Source: Chloropicon primus (taxonomy: Eukaryota > Chlorophyta > Chloropicophyceae > Chloropicales > Chloropicaceae). Taken from it: DNA of 64,000 bases. Of the stretch, positions 9,830-19,864 are shown piece after piece (position 1 is the stretch's first letter; every line of letters begins with the position of its first letter). A model generated the notes under the pieces. The model was given only the letters and a program-made list of their open reading frames with translations. It made no database searches and was not told the DNA's origin. The stretch lies in assembly GCA_023205875.1 (NCBI GenBank), contig CP060766.1:434001-498000 (forward strand), in the 5' to 3' direction. Made by a program: the position numbers and the translations under genes.

Positions 9830-11026
9830 ATGACCGTGGAAGGTGTCACCGCCGTCACACCTTCCGGGGAGACTCTCCGCGTGAGAGAAGTTTGGGAGGA
9901 CAACCTAGAAGAAGAAATGAAGATCATAAGAGACTGCATCGACGAGTTCCCTTTCGTTGCGATGGACACGGAGTTTCCTGGCGTCGTCGCGAGGCCGGTG
10001 GGAAACTTCAAGAACTCGAGCGAGTACCACTACCAGACTCTTCGAGTGAACGTGGACATGCTGAAGCTCATACAACTTGGGCTCACGTTGTCGGACAAGG
10101 ACGGGAAGCTTCCCAGACACAACGAGGAGATATGCGTGTGGCAGTTTAACTTCCGAGAGTTCGAGGTGGAGAACGACATACACTCAGGTGAGTCCTCTTT
10201 CTCCTCCCCTTTGCCCTGTCCAGGCTTCTGACTCAAACCTTTCTTTTCTTTTCTTTTCTTTGCCTCTCCCTGCCTCTGCCTCTCTCTCTCTCTCTCTCTC
10301 TGTCTCTCAGGGGAGTCTATCGAGTTGCTTAGGACCAGTGGCATAGACTTTGAAAACATGGAGAAGCGGGGAATCGATGTGCACCATTTCGGGGAGTTGC
10401 TGATGTGCTCGGGGGTCGTTCTCAACGACAAGGTACGGCGACGACGCCTTTCGGTGCTTTTGGCTGCTCGTGCTCTCTTCCTCTGCCAAGGCCTTGTACT
10501 GACAGACCCAACACCTTGAATCGTTTCTTTCTCTCCTGCAGGTGAACTGGGTTACTTTTCACTGCGCCTACGACTTTGGTTATCTCATGAAGGTGAGTCT
10601 CTCTCTCTCTCTCTCTCTCTCTCTTCGGGTTCTTCCCTCCCCCTCTTCCTGACCATGGTCCCCTCCTTCTCGGCTTCGCAGGTTTTGACGTGCAAGGCAC
10701 TGCCGGAGACGGAATCGGATTTCTTCGAGGTCTTCAACGTTTTCTTTCCCAGAGTTTTCGACATGAAGTACATGTCAAAGTTCTGCAACGGCCTCCACGG
10801 CGGTCTCAACAAGATCGCCGAGGTCATGAAGGTGGACAGAATCGGTCCGATGCACCAGGCCGGCTCGGATTCCCTGCTCACGCTGGACACCTTCATGAGA
10901 ATGGTGAAGCTGCACTTCAATAACAACTTGGAGAACATCGAGAAGCACTGCACGGTACTCTACGGCCTGGGTTCTGACGCGTCGACAGGGACTCAAGAGA
11001 ACGGGTTCACGGAGGCAACCCTCTAG
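9830..11026 (+). CDS. CAF1: CCR4-NOT complex deadenylase CAF1 (CNOT7/8-like)
   Basis: Four exons: 9830..10187, 10311..10432, 10542..10592, 10682..11026, all GT-AG, giving 291 residues. Introns have CT-rich 3' ends. DEDD exonuclease residues are all visible: [10 protein letters not shown] (Asp, Glu), [10 protein letters not shown] (Asp, read across exon 3) and [10 protein letters not shown] (His, Asp). [13 protein letters not shown] and [20 protein letters not shown] are typical of the N-terminal half, and [11 protein letters not shown] of the middle. It shortens poly(A) tails as part of CCR4-NOT in the cytoplasm. An in-frame ATG at 9689 would add 47 basic residues with no family match, so 9830 was chosen. 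The tail after the domain is short and not conserved. Confidence 0.95.
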
Positions 11027-11420
11027 ACCACGTGGCAGCTTTGTGTGTAAAGGTATCCCTATATTATGTGTTCATCATGATTTTATATAAGTTTCGTTAT
11101 ATCAAGAGAAAAGCAAGCCATCTTCCGGGGCACGAACATAATAAAACTCACCGCAAAGAGTATCGGAATGCACCGGGCCCCTGACATCGAGGTGCGACCT
11201 GGGAATCGGCATGATTCATCCCATCCTCCCCTTCCTTTCTTCCCCTTCCCTGCACTCCTCTTCCCAGCAGCAGCAGCGGCAGCACTCCACCTTCCCCGTC
11301 CCACCTTCCCCGTCCCCCATCTCCATCCCATGAGAGAGAGATCCCACGGACAACGTTCCTAACGGCCGAGGTAACGGGCGAGCGTTTCGAGTTTGGTTTG
11401 TTTGGAAGAGAGAGAGAGGG
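11027..11420. other. intergenic: CAF1 3' UTR and MYB gene leader
   Basis: 394 bases without a supported gene. The first 80 are A+T rich (TTATATAAGTTTCGTTATAT) and probably carry the CAF1 polyadenylation signal. The middle is C-rich with a CAGCAGCAGCGGCAGCA run. The end is a GA-rich leader (AGAGAGAGAGGG) directly before the ATG. Confidence 0.5.
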
Positions 11421-12166
11421 ATGGCGCGCAAGAAGCTGGCGGAGAGGCTGAACGGACCCGATGGCGAAGCGTTGAAGGCCTCGCGAGCGAGCGGAGTCGT
11501 CGTGAAGAACCTCAACAAGAGGCGAGCTTTTCCCGTCCCGTGGACACCAGAGGAGCACCAACTTTTTTTGAGTGGGGTGGACAAGTACGGCAAGGGGGAG
11601 TGGCGGAAGGTAGCGGCGGAGTTCGTGACGACGAGGACCGTCCAGCAAGTCCGCGACCACGCCAAGGGCCACTTCAAGAAGTTGGGAGAGAAGGCGTCGG
11701 GCCCCAACCACTGGCAGCACCGTTGGAAACCTGACGAGCACGAGAGGTTCATGGAGGGGCTAAGGGTACTTGGCAAGTCCAACTGGACGGCCATAGCGAA
11801 GAATTACGTGAGGACCAAGTCGCCTCAGCAGGTCACCAGCCATGCCGTCAAGCACTTCAAGGTAAGACATTCATTCCGTGACGTCTGTTTTGTTCTAGTC
11901 CACCCCGCATCGACGGCGATGCACGCCGCTCTCTCCATCTCTCCATCTCTCTCTCGTGCTAACGGGCCTCGTTGCCTTTGCAGAAAACCGGCGAGCCGTT
12001 CTGCGATCCGAAGCCTCCGAAGGAGCCCAAGCTGAAGGCTCCAAGGCAGAACCCTGCGCAGGAGATGGCCGTCGGTGGCGAACCGACAATCAGAACGAAG
12101 TTAAAGGACACCGTGGCGTGGCACGCAGAGTCTCTGATGACCTTGACCGACACCACCCAGCAGTAA
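11421..12166 (+). CDS. two-repeat MYB-related DNA-binding protein
   Basis: Exons 11421..11861 and 11984..12166 (GT-AG, branch-like GTGCTAAC 25 bases before the acceptor), 207 residues. Two MYB-like repeats: PWTPEEHQLFLSGVDKYGKG with TRTVQQVRDHAKGHF, and RWKPDEHERFMEGLRVLGKS with TKSPQQVTSHAVKHF. Both third helices resemble the SHAQKYF class of plant MYB-related factors (T-R/K-S/T-x-x-Q-V-x-x-H-A). A basic Lys/Pro tail follows in exon 2. It is probably a transcription factor. Two adjacent SHAQKYF-like repeats in one short protein are unusual, since plant members generally have one. It is convergent with GPN1 (90 bases between stops). Confidence 0.85.
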
Positions 12167-12255
12167 ACACCCAGCAGACAAGGGGTTTTGGGACTTTTCG
12201 CTCGTGTTTCATTCGGTTTTTGTTTGCAATTACACTTTTACCTTTGCTTCTAGTT

Positions 12256-13239
12256 TTACAGGTGGTGCGGTTGAGGAGGCTTGGCCCCTTGTCCGGAAAC
12301 CTTCATGTCACCAAGAAGCTCCCCGACCTTCTCCGCGCTCTTATTGCTCTCCAAAGTCTTCTTGTAGTTCTCATTGTATTCCTCCACGGAGGCATCGACG
12401 AGGTTGAAGAACTCGTCCATGCCGGACCCCGTGACGCTGGAGACTCCAACGCTTGGCATGTTGCCATAAAAGTCCTCGAGAACGAGCGAGAGCGACCTCG
12501 ATAGAGACGCCGCGTACGACGTGTCAGTGCTAATGGCCTGCTGGTAGTTCTCGAAGTCCTTCATCCACTCGATTGCGAACTCGTGCCTGCTTATGTCACA
12601 CTTGTTGTACACAAGAATCATCGGAAGCTTGTACTTGTAGAGGACCGAGCAAGCCTGGAGCATGTTGCTCATGAAAGTTCTGGGCTCGGTGCACTTGGGG
12701 GTATCGACCACAAATGCGATGCAGGTTGGGAACTGGGAGGCAAAGCTCTCTGCGAAGATTTGTCCACTTGCACTCCAAGTGAACACCTCTATCTGCCCAG
12801 GTGTGTCCCCAATAATGTAGTTGATGGCCTCACCCCGCTCGTCCTCGTCCTCGCCGTCCTCGTCCGCCGTACGCTCCAGACCGGACTCCTGCGCAGCCCT
12901 CCGCTCACAGAGCTCCACAACTTGGTCAAACTTTGTGGCAAACAGATTCACTGCCGTCAGAAGCCCTCCGTTCGGTCCCAACCCGTACTCCTGCATCAGC
13001 TCCTTGTAATGCACAGTGTCTCTAATGTCGATGTTGGCCTCATAGGGGACGTGTGTCACTGCAGGATCCAAGTTGATGACGTAAGGAAGGCAAACGTCCT
13101 CCTCCTTCATGCCATTGGCTTTCTGATGCAGATGAGCGATGCACCTCTGGACGAAAGTTGTCTTCCCGCTGCCCGCCATTCCCATGGTCAGCACAACCAC
13201 AGGCTTCCTCTTGCCCTCCTCCCTCCTCTCGTCCGGCAT
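12256..13239 (-). CDS. GPN1: GPN-loop GTPase 1 (RNA polymerase II assembly and import factor)
   Basis: 327 residues, intronless. P-loop [22 protein letters not shown], the diagnostic [11 protein letters not shown] (Gly-Pro-Asn loop), [16 protein letters not shown] (G3), and VYNKCDI (G4) are present. [17 protein letters not shown] and YQQAISTD are typical of the GPN1 branch rather than GPN2/3. An acidic insert ([12 protein letters not shown]) sits before the G3 region. GPN1 is needed for cytoplasmic assembly and nuclear import of RNA polymerase II. The frame opens with a GTG codon at 13248; the first ATG, at 13239, is taken as the start. Confidence 0.93.
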   Translation of the reverse strand: MPDERREEGKRKPVVVLTMGMAGSGKTTFVQRCIAHLHQKANGMKEEDVCLPYVINLDPAVTHVPYEANIDIRDTVHYKELMQEYGLGPNGGLLTAVNLFATKFDQVVELCERRAAQESGLERTADEDGEDEDERGEAINYIIGDTPGQIEVFTWSASGQIFAESFASQFPTCIAFVVDTPKCTEPRTFMSNMLQACSVLYKYKLPMILVYNKCDISRHEFAIEWMKDFENYQQAISTDTSYAASLSRSLSLVLEDFYGNMPSVGVSSVTGSGMDEFFNLVDASVEEYNENYKKTLESNKSAEKVGELLGDMKVSGQGAKPPQPHHL

Positions 13240-13604
13240 GACGGCCACGTTGGTCCGCTACACGGGCAAGTGACACACCAAACGAAAGCCCGAGAGATGA
13301 AGATTCCCGTGACAATCTCTTCCTCGACTCTTTCCCTCACACTCGTTCCGCAATCCCTCCCTCAACCCTTCGCTTCGCTTCGCTCGCTCCTCTGCTGGCG
13401 GCCAAGGTGCACACTCTTCTCCACGAGGACGGCGACCTTGGCCACGAACAACCAGAGGAGGAAACCGTAAACGGTTTCGCCCGGAAGAAGCGTTACGACC
13501 CTCCATCCAGCGTAACGCACGGGTCAACCGGCCCCCGATTGGCGTGCGCAACAAGCCTCGCTTCCTTGCATGGCTTGCATGGCTTGCATTGATTGCATTG
13601 AGGG
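13240..13604. promoter_or_regulatory. bidirectional promoter of GPN1 and NOPCHAP1-like gene
   Basis: 365 bases without a supported gene between two divergent genes. Just before the downstream ATG lies a short tandem repeat TTGCATGGC x3 (about 13564-13590). Open frames here are low complexity and have no family resemblance. Confidence 0.45.
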
Positions 13605-14111
13605 ATGAGGCATGAGATGGAGGGTAGGAAGGTGAAGGCTGTGACGAAGCTTCTTTACGAGACGAGGGATAGAAGCGGAGGAGGTGGTGAGGGCTTCGAG
13701 CTCGAGTCGAGGAGGAGGACCAGCGAGTTGCTCACGAGGGTGCAGAACTTTTTGCCAAAGATTGCAAAGGCGAATGAGGAGATGGAGGTGAAGGAGGATG
13801 CAGCAAGGGAAGGGGATGGGGAGGAGGGGGAGGGCCAGGGGCAGGAGGAGGGGGAGCAGGAGGAGGAGGAGGCCTACGTTGAGATGGACGTGGCAATCGC
13901 TCCATCTGAGTTGGCCAGCCGCATCGAAGAGGCGGTGTGCACCGCGGCGGCGAACGCTGCAGGGGGAGAGGAACCAAGGGGTGAAGTGGAGGAGGAGGAA
14001 GCAAGCGGGGCAGAGGAGGAGGGGGAGGGCCATCACCTTGGTCCTGGGAGGGAGGGACTCGGCGAGGAGGCCAAAGGAACCAAGAGGCGGAAGCTGATCG
14101 AGGAGCTCTGA
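13605..14111 (+). CDS. NOPCHAP1-like (DUF4598) nucleolar assembly chaperone
   Basis: 168 residues, intronless. The conserved core SELLTRVQNFLPKIAKANEE followed some 45 residues later by YVEMDVAI matches the pattern of human NOPCHAP1/C12orf45 (a leucine-rich RVQ/RLQ-x-FLP-x-x-x-x-AN helix and a downstream MDVAL element). A long Glu/Gly-rich acidic insert separates the two, and the C-terminus is acidic then basic (TKRRKLIEEL). In human cells NOPCHAP1 links NOP58 to the R2TP complex during box C/D snoRNP assembly. The assignment rests on two short motifs recalled from the family, so it is probable, not certain. Confidence 0.62.
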   Translation: MRHEMEGRKVKAVTKLLYETRDRSGGGGEGFELESRRRTSELLTRVQNFLPKIAKANEEMEVKEDAAREGDGEEGEGQGQEEGEQEEEEAYVEMDVAIAPSELASRIEEAVCTAAANAAGGEEPRGEVEEEEASGAEEEGEGHHLGPGREGLGEEAKGTKRRKLIEEL

Positions 14112-14327
14112 GAGTCGGCAAAACAATACATTGTAAACATATACAAGTCAAGTGCTTGCACTGCTACTTATTGTACAACGAAACAAAGCCAAGCACTGGC
14201 CCTGGAGATACATCGAAAGCTCTCTCCTTCCAAATCACAGGTTCGAGAAGTCGTCTGCCGAGGGAAACAGAAAGCTCAGCGAGTCAGTCAAGTGGTGTGC
14301 TCGGGGAAGCCCAACACACACAAAGGT

Positions 14328-14960
14328 TCAGGTTGATCCTTCCGTCGTCGTCGTCGTCGTGGACTTACAGGCAATTTGCAAAAAGTACTCGTAGTCGAGA
14401 CTTGCAATGAGGTAATCCAAGCAGACAGCCCAGCCGTTCTCATTCTCGAGCTTCTCCCTCAAGCAGGCTTCGTAAAGCTCGTCCGGGCTCTTGCTGTTCT
14501 CCTTCAAAAAAGTCTGCAAGAACTTCTCAATCATCTCACCCTTTGGGACACCAGAAGGAGAGGCAGAGAGAGAGAGAGAGAGGAAGGGAGGCCAAGCAGA
14601 AGCGTCAGTGGCAAGGTCCACAGGTCAGAGTGCGAGTCACAGGGGCCAGACACCGGACACTTACGTATGAGGTGAAGATATCGTAGTTGCTCAGTGGATG
14701 GGTCTCCTCCAAGTCGTTCTCGCCGGTCTGCGTGCCCACGTAGTGGAGCTTGTTCGCACAGCCATGAAAGTAATCGCCAACCTCTACCATGATTTCCGGC
14801 GAGGTGAAGTACTCCTGAGCAAAGAAAGTCAGCAAAGGTGACAACCTTGGCACAACCTTGGCACAACCAGAGAAGAGGAAATTTAAGTTGTCCCAGAACT
14901 TACCTCAAGCTTCTGTACCAGGTCGTTATGCTGTTCGCTCGCTTCGCTGCATTGTTCCAT
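14328..14960 (-). CDS. BART-domain protein (ARL2BP/CFAP36-like)
   Basis: Three phase-0 exons on the minus strand: 14904..14960, 14665..14814, 14328..14540, all GT-AG, 139 residues. The protein begins MEQCSEASEQHNDLVQKLEE, then YFTSPEIMVEVGDYFHGCAN, NYDIFTSY, GEMIEKFLQTFLKEN, and DYLIASLDYEYFLQIACKS, followed by a Thr run. The all-helical layout, with an N-terminal helix followed by E-x-x-N-x-Y-x-x-x-x-Y-like sequence, an E-x-F-L-x-x-N helix and a final F/Y-x-x-F-L-x-(I/M) helix, is that of BART domains, which bind ARL2/ARL3-type GTPases. ARL2BP itself is about 160 residues. The family call is from pattern, not from search. Confidence 0.6.
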
Positions 14961-15557
14961 ACTGTTCACGCCTGAGATCTCGACAACAACCATCACAACG
15001 CTTTACTTGTCCCTCTCCTTTGCACCTCGGTCAAAACTGTCCAAGGAAAGAGACCAAAGCCAACCCAACCACTTTAGTAGGTATGCAGTCCAAAACGTCC
15101 TCCTCCGTGGGCCACACCTTTCGACCGAGAGGTCAAACGAAAGAGGAGGAGAAGAAGGTTCCGAATGATTTGCGCCTCCCTTTCACCTTCACCTTCCTCT
15201 TCCTCTTCCTCTTCGTCTAACACAAGCCTTACCTTCTCCTCGCTTTCGGTCCTGCACACTGCAGCTGTCTTCAAAACAATTGAATACGAGGAGAGACTGA
15301 CTGGATGGAAAACGGTTTGGAGATGAAGAGGAAGGAAAGGGAAAGTCGTCGTCGTCGGGAGAGGCACTGCTTCGTTTGAAGAGGTGCTGTCTGATCAGGA
15401 TGCTGCAAAATCTCCGGTCCTGAACCCAGTACTTGTCTCCACAAGCACCTGCCTCGGCTCGGGTCTTCCCCTCGACGGTATCCACGACAACAAAGAATCA
15501 CAAAGTTAGATACATAACTTATATATATATACATCAAAGTCACAGGTGCGGGAGTAC
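14961..15557. other. intergenic region without supported gene
   Basis: About 600 bases upstream of the BART gene and downstream of the TatB-like gene (same strand). It contains TC-rich tracts (15187-15225) and a short AT repeat (TTATATATATATACATC at 15520). Several open frames of 60-100 codons cross it, but they are low complexity and mutually overlapping. A small 5' non-coding exon of the BART gene is possible. Confidence 0.4.
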
Positions 15558-16226
15558 TCAAGGTGGAGGACCGCTAGAGTCAGGCATTCCTTGGTTTGCC
15601 TGAACTTGAGCTTGCTCTTTGATGAGGTTCCTGCAGTCTCGGTTGAACCTCTGTTGTCTCAAGCACTCCACGATCACGTCCGCGCCACTGGGTTGGTGCT
15701 CGGTCAGAGTCCTCCCTCCCTTTCCCTTGGGCAAAGTAGGCTGAGTCGCATCGTACCGCTTCAGTTGCTCCTCCATCTCCCTCTCCAATGGGTTCAAGCT
15801 TCCTCCCACGTCGCTCCCTCCGCCGCTGCTGCTGCTGCCGCCTCCGGCTCGAGCAGAGGCCTCGGTCGCGAAAGCGTCGCCGCCCAACCGGTGGTGCTCC
15901 CCCTCCCCCGAGCCCATTGAGGTCGAGGGCATTGCATTCACCGCACTGAAGGGGTCCACCTTGATCCTCGTCGCAGCTTGGATCTGACTCCGTATCCTCT
16001 CCATGTCCTTCATGCTTTGCTGTATGTCCTGCTTCAGTTCAGGGATCTCTGCCTCCCGCATGAGCTGGTTCGCCGTCGTCGCGCTATCACGCAAGTATCT
16101 CGAGGCTCGACCCATGAGGTAGCCGAAGGATCGCGCCGCTCGAGGCAGATCCCTCGGCCCAAGCGTCGCCGCACCCACCACGAACACCAAAGCAATCTGT
16201 CCAAGACTCACATCGAAGAAAACCAT
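15558..16226 (-). CDS. mitochondrial TatB-like protein (Tat translocase)
   Basis: 222 residues, intronless, ATG at 16226. The start MVFFDVSLGQIALVFVVGAA is a short N-terminal membrane segment followed by TLGPRDLPRAARSFGYLMGR, the hallmark of TatA/TatB (G-P-x-x-L-P hinge and amphipathic helix). The Pro-Arg-Asp-Leu-Pro form and MGRASRYLRDS match plant mitochondrial TatB-like proteins, which lack a presequence. A coiled-coil-like segment (LKQDIQQSMKDMERIRSQIQ) follows, then a Gly/Ser linker, and a C-terminal helix with a Cys pair, ECLRQQRFNRDCRNL, nine residues between the cysteines. The partner TatC is normally mitochondrially encoded. The upstream in-frame extension to 16445 is basic low complexity and is left out. 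Confidence 0.8.
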   Translation of the reverse strand: MVFFDVSLGQIALVFVVGAATLGPRDLPRAARSFGYLMGRASRYLRDSATTANQLMREAEIPELKQDIQQSMKDMERIRSQIQAATRIKVDPFSAVNAMPSTSMGSGEGEHHRLGGDAFATEASARAGGGSSSSGGGSDVGGSLNPLEREMEEQLKRYDATQPTLPKGKGGRTLTEHQPSGADVIVECLRQQRFNRDCRNLIKEQAQVQANQGMPDSSGPPP

Positions 16227-16529
16227 TTGTATACGTTTCCTCTCTCTAGAGTTACGAAAAAAACGCAACGAGGAACCAATGCCATGCGATGTGATACGAT
16301 GCCTCGCCTCTCTCTTGTAGTGGATGGACGCCTTCCTCCCGACTCTCTCCCTCTCCCTCTCTACCGTTCCATCGCGTTTGCTCCTCTGCCTCGTCTCGTC
16401 CTCTTCTCGCTGGACACAACACCAATCGGCGTCAAAACCCTGCAATGGGGGGCTCTTTGGAAAGACCGAAAGACGGAGATTCCTTTCGTACGATTGACTT
16501 GCCCCTCCTCCGTCGCCCTCGGACCCAAA

Positions 16530-16572
<43 letters not shown>

Positions 16573-17028
16573 CTCGCTCTCGCTGTCTCTCAGATTTCAA
16601 GAAAATTTTTTGCTCTTCCCGCGGAGCCAGGAGTTCAGAGGTGACCCAAAGGTGACGAGGTGAGTGATGGTTTGAGGACAGACTAAGGGGAGAGGGGGGA
16701 ACAAAGGTGGCTTAGATGGAAGCTTCACATCTTTATCTTTCTAAAATGCCCTCCCTTGGAACGAGGAACGACGTGGTGAGGATTCTGTGACTGAATGACT
16801 TTTGTTTGTGCTTGTTGTGCTTGTTCAGGGTGGCCAGGGCATAGAGGGAGGGGGAGGGCAGAGGGCGGAGAGTCAAAGCAGGGGCCAGGTGGAGCGTCTT
16901 GAGAAGATTTTGGTGCCACCTCCTGCCTCGTTGCTTCTTCTCGTCTTACTTTGAGACCTCTTGTTCACGCAGTTTGTTGTTCCTTCTCGAGTGTGTTGGT
17001 GGTTGGGTTGGGCACCACAGCTTGAGTC
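16227..17028. other. bidirectional intergenic region with CT microsatellite
   Basis: About 800 bases between the TatB-like and TMEM184 genes, which diverge. A (CT)n tract with CTCG interruptions fills 16531-16590. No gene is supported. The last 200 bases form the TMEM184 leader. Confidence 0.5.
16531..16590. repeat. (CT)n microsatellite
   Basis: About 60 bases of CT dinucleotides with CTCG interruptions toward the right end. Similar CT tracts occur at 23163-23200, 31000-31042, 34322-34360 and 46570-46618, each upstream of a gene or within an intron. Confidence 0.95.
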
Positions 17029-18501
17029 ATGGTGGACCTTCCCGGTTTCAAGGGCATCAGCTTCAGCTCGGAGTACTGGGGGAGCGGGTTCACGAGGAGG
17101 AAGTTGAGGGCGATCTGGATCACCGTCGTGGTCCTCGCTGTCGGTGGTCTCTTCCCCACTTCGATATATTTGTTTTACAGGGACCACACCTCAGCCCGGC
17201 AAGTTATACTTGTGTTGGGGAGCATATTCACCTTTTTGGCTGTGCCAACGACGCTGTACGGGATATGGCAGCATGTCAGCAACTATACGCAGCCCCTGCT
17301 GCAGCGGTACATCATCAGGATCCTTTGGATGGTCCCGATATACGCGCTGGACTCTTGGTTGGTCCTGATCCTGACGAAGACTTGCATGGCAAAGTACTCG
17401 TACGTGCCGGACATGGTTACGCTGAGCTACGAGGCGTACACGGTGTACAACTTTTTCGAGTACCTCATCAAGTACTTGGAGATCTCTTCGGGAATGACTG
17501 CTGGGGAGCTCTTGGAGAGCAAGCACTTTGAGAGCAGCGAGGGCGGCGTTAGCCACGAGGTGGAGCACCTCCCGCCCTTCCAGTTCAAGTGGAGGGACAA
17601 GCTGGACTTCAAGATCCTCGACCCTTGGCCGGTCGGGGAGGTCTTCGTCTCGAGGTGCAAGTGGGGGGTGATGTCCTACGTGTTGTTCTCGCCCCTCTAC
17701 CTCATCGTCTCGATCAGTTACGAGTCTGTCCACAACGACGTCGCCGAGAAGCGGATGTTCCAGTTCGATTCCTTGCTCTTCTACTTCACGCTGGCCCAGT
17801 CCGCGATCAGCGTGTGGGCGGTCTACTGCCTCGTGCTGTTTTACCACGAGGCCCGCAACGAGCTCAAGCCCATCAAGCCTCTGGGCAAGTTCCTCTCGAT
17901 CAAGGGAATCGTGTTCGTGACGTTCTGGCAGAGCATCATGCTCCAGTGGTTCGGAAGCCTCTGGATCGACGAGAAGGGGGACATTTACGACAAGAACCAC
18001 GGCTTGTGGGACTGTCCGTACAGCAAGTTTCACGTCACGCAGGCCCTCAACAGCTTTTTGCTCTGCATCGAGATGTTCATCCTGTCCTTTGCCTTTGCGT
18101 TCAGCTTCCCCTCCAGCGAGTTCAAGATACCGATCGACGCCACCGGCTTCATGCTGGACGACGAGGACGGCGGGGACGTCACCGTCCTGCCGAGGAGCTC
18201 CATCAGGCCCAAGCTCAGGGCCCTGTTCGACATCGGGGACGTTCACGACGACGTGATGATGCACACGTCCAAAATCGGGGAGGAGATCGGCAGCGGGGTG
18301 TCGAGGTCCTTCCGGCAGGTATGGAGGTCGTCAACCATGTTCGTCAGGCGACTCTTCGGTTACGACAGCTACCACTACGGGTACCTGCTGCAGAACAACA
18401 GGAGCGGCAAGAGCTACCAGTCCACCGCGTACACGGCCCCAGAAGTCCCCGCTGGCAAGTACGACAACTTGGACGACGTCCTGACTCCGATTAAGGACTG
18501 A
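17029..18501 (+). CDS. TMEM184/OST-alpha family membrane protein (DUF300)
   Basis: 490 residues, intronless, seven membrane segments predicted by eye: IWITVVVLAVGGLFPTSIYL, VILVLGSIFTFLAV, ILWMVPIYALDSWLVLIL, the VTLSYEAYTVYNFFEYLIKY region, KWGVMSYVLFSPLYLIVSIS, FDSLLFYFTLAQSAISVWAV and a last pair including GIVFVTFWQSIMLQWF and FLLCIEMFILSFAFAFSF. The motifs ALDSWL, YEAYTVYNFFEYL and KPLGKFLSIKGIVFVTFWQ are family landmarks. Human relatives are TMEM184A-C and SLC51A (steroid transport). Plant homologs are LAZ1-type proteins at the vacuolar or plasma membrane. A cytosolic tail of about 110 residues is Ser/Arg rich. Substrate unknown. Confidence 0.92.
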   Translation: MVDLPGFKGISFSSEYWGSGFTRRKLRAIWITVVVLAVGGLFPTSIYLFYRDHTSARQVILVLGSIFTFLAVPTTLYGIWQHVSNYTQPLLQRYIIRILWMVPIYALDSWLVLILTKTCMAKYSYVPDMVTLSYEAYTVYNFFEYLIKYLEISSGMTAGELLESKHFESSEGGVSHEVEHLPPFQFKWRDKLDFKILDPWPVGEVFVSRCKWGVMSYVLFSPLYLIVSISYESVHNDVAEKRMFQFDSLLFYFTLAQSAISVWAVYCLVLFYHEARNELKPIKPLGKFLSIKGIVFVTFWQSIMLQWFGSLWIDEKGDIYDKNHGLWDCPYSKFHVTQALNSFLLCIEMFILSFAFAFSFPSSEFKIPIDATGFMLDDEDGGDVTVLPRSSIRPKLRALFDIGDVHDDVMMHTSKIGEEIGSGVSRSFRQVWRSSTMFVRRLFGYDSYHYGYLLQNNRSGKSYQSTAYTAPEVPAGKYDNLDDVLTPIKD

Positions 18502-18841
18502 CTGAGGGGGAAGCAGCAAAAAAAAGGAGGAGGGGACGACTTTGGAGACAAGAAGTCCGTCCGAATCGCCAACGCGAGCGGCAGGGAGAGGAGGAAATCC
18601 GTGGCCTTCTCCTCTGCGAGCCCAGCGAGGACGCCAGGATCGATGTCGGATGGTCACGATCGCGGAGTCCTAGCGCGCGAGGTACCTCAAGAGGAGGTTC
18701 ATCTCCGGGCATCTCGGAAGACCTCCAGTAGCAACTCGAGATAGGTTGCAGGGTTTTGGTGCAGGGTTTTGGTGCAAGGCCGAGATGCAGGGTCGTCGTG
18801 GACAAGCTCCATTACAATACAATATATGTATTCGAGGTGAG
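18502..18841. other. TMEM184 3' flank
   Basis: 340 bases without a supported gene. Contains a short direct repeat CAGGGTTTTGGTG x2 at about 18748-18774 and an A+T-rich stretch ACAATACAATATATG at 18815 that may belong to the 3' end of TMEM184 or to the promoter of the first array unit. Confidence 0.35.
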
Positions 18842-19234
18842 CGTACATCACTCACCCAACTGTAACGAAGAAATGTTTGTTCAAACATGGAACTTCCATG
18901 CCGCTGGACGATCGAGGTCGGTCGGTCCCTCCGCAGTTATTATCTGCTCCTGTTCCTCCTGCAACGTCCTGGCCCTGCCTCCTTCGAGGGGAGGCCCCAT
19001 TTCAATCGTGTCCGTGGGATGAATGTCACCTGTCCATGGGATGAGTGTAACGGCAATCCGTCCGAGGGTCTTCGGGGGCTTGCCATGGCGTCGCCGCACC
19101 AATAATAGGAGATATTATTCCATCCCCTGGACTCCTCCTCCTCTCAAAAAGACAGAGCACCTCGTCGCACAAGAACGAAACAAACACAAACCCGGTTCAA
19201 CAGTCAAGCAACACCGAAGGAAGACAAGATTACG

Positions 19235-19864
19235 ATGATCGGTAACAAGATCACCAGCCTCGCCATCATCGCTGCCCTCTGCGCAGCGGGTGTCTCCGCC
19301 ACCGATGAGCTCGAGCACGAGTGGAAGAACCACGCTTCCGCCAAGGCCGAGGGAAAGTCCACGTCCAGGACCGGTCCAATCATCCTCCGTAGACGTGGAC
19401 GCGGAGGAAGAATGAGACGTCCCATACTCCCCTTGTACGACGCCGTTGCGGACACCACGTCCCACGCCGATGCCGATTGCTACGGAGAGGACTGCGGCGC
19501 AGCGGCCGAAGCCATTTCGACGGCTTTCGCTGACGATGGCTGGGGCACCAGTGCGATGTCCTTGTCCATGTCCGACGCCGCGGCTGTGATCGAGGACACC
19601 GTCTCCGACGCCGTCGCCAGGGTCGTGGAGGACAGCCAAGTTTCTGGACCCCGCGGCAGGGCCAGTGCCCACGGAACCGCCTACGGTGACGCGCACTCCT
19701 ACCTCTGGAAGAAGGACCATGGAGACACCCCTGTGGACCCTACGCCTCCACCACCAGAGCACCACTGGAGCGACTACCCCAAGTGGGGCTACAAGCCCAA
19801 GTGGGGCTACAAGCCCAAGTGGGGCTGGGCCCACGAGGCCCACGCCGAGGCTGGCGAGGATTAA
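19235..19864 (+). CDS. secreted C-x4-C Trp-tail protein, tandem copy 1
   Basis: 209 residues, intronless; no family recognised. Signal peptide ITSLAIIAALCAAGVSA (cleavage about residue 22). An Arg-rich stretch RRRGRGGRMRR (about 52-62) could be a processing site. The mature protein has exactly two cysteines, C82 and C87 in ADCYGEDCG, which could form a small disulfide loop. Ala/Ser-rich sequence follows (SMSLSMSDAAAV and ASAHGTAYGDAHSYLW regions). The C-terminus carries three copies of an 18-base repeat encoding PKWGYK, ending WGWAHEAHAEAGED. It belongs to the local C-x4-C family. Function unknown; cell surface or extracellular matrix is a guess from secretion, low complexity and aromatic/basic tail. 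Confidence 0.88.
   Translation: MIGNKITSLAIIAALCAAGVSATDELEHEWKNHASAKAEGKSTSRTGPIILRRRGRGGRMRRPILPLYDAVADTTSHADADCYGEDCGAAAEAISTAFADDGWGTSAMSLSMSDAAAVIEDTVSDAVARVVEDSQVSGPRGRASAHGTAYGDAHSYLWKKDHGDTPVDPTPPPPEHHWSDYPKWGYKPKWGYKPKWGWAHEAHAEAGED

Noticed and set aside
18748-18774. Telomere-like GGGTTTTGG repeats
   Set aside because: Only two copies of a 13-mer; not a telomere-type array.
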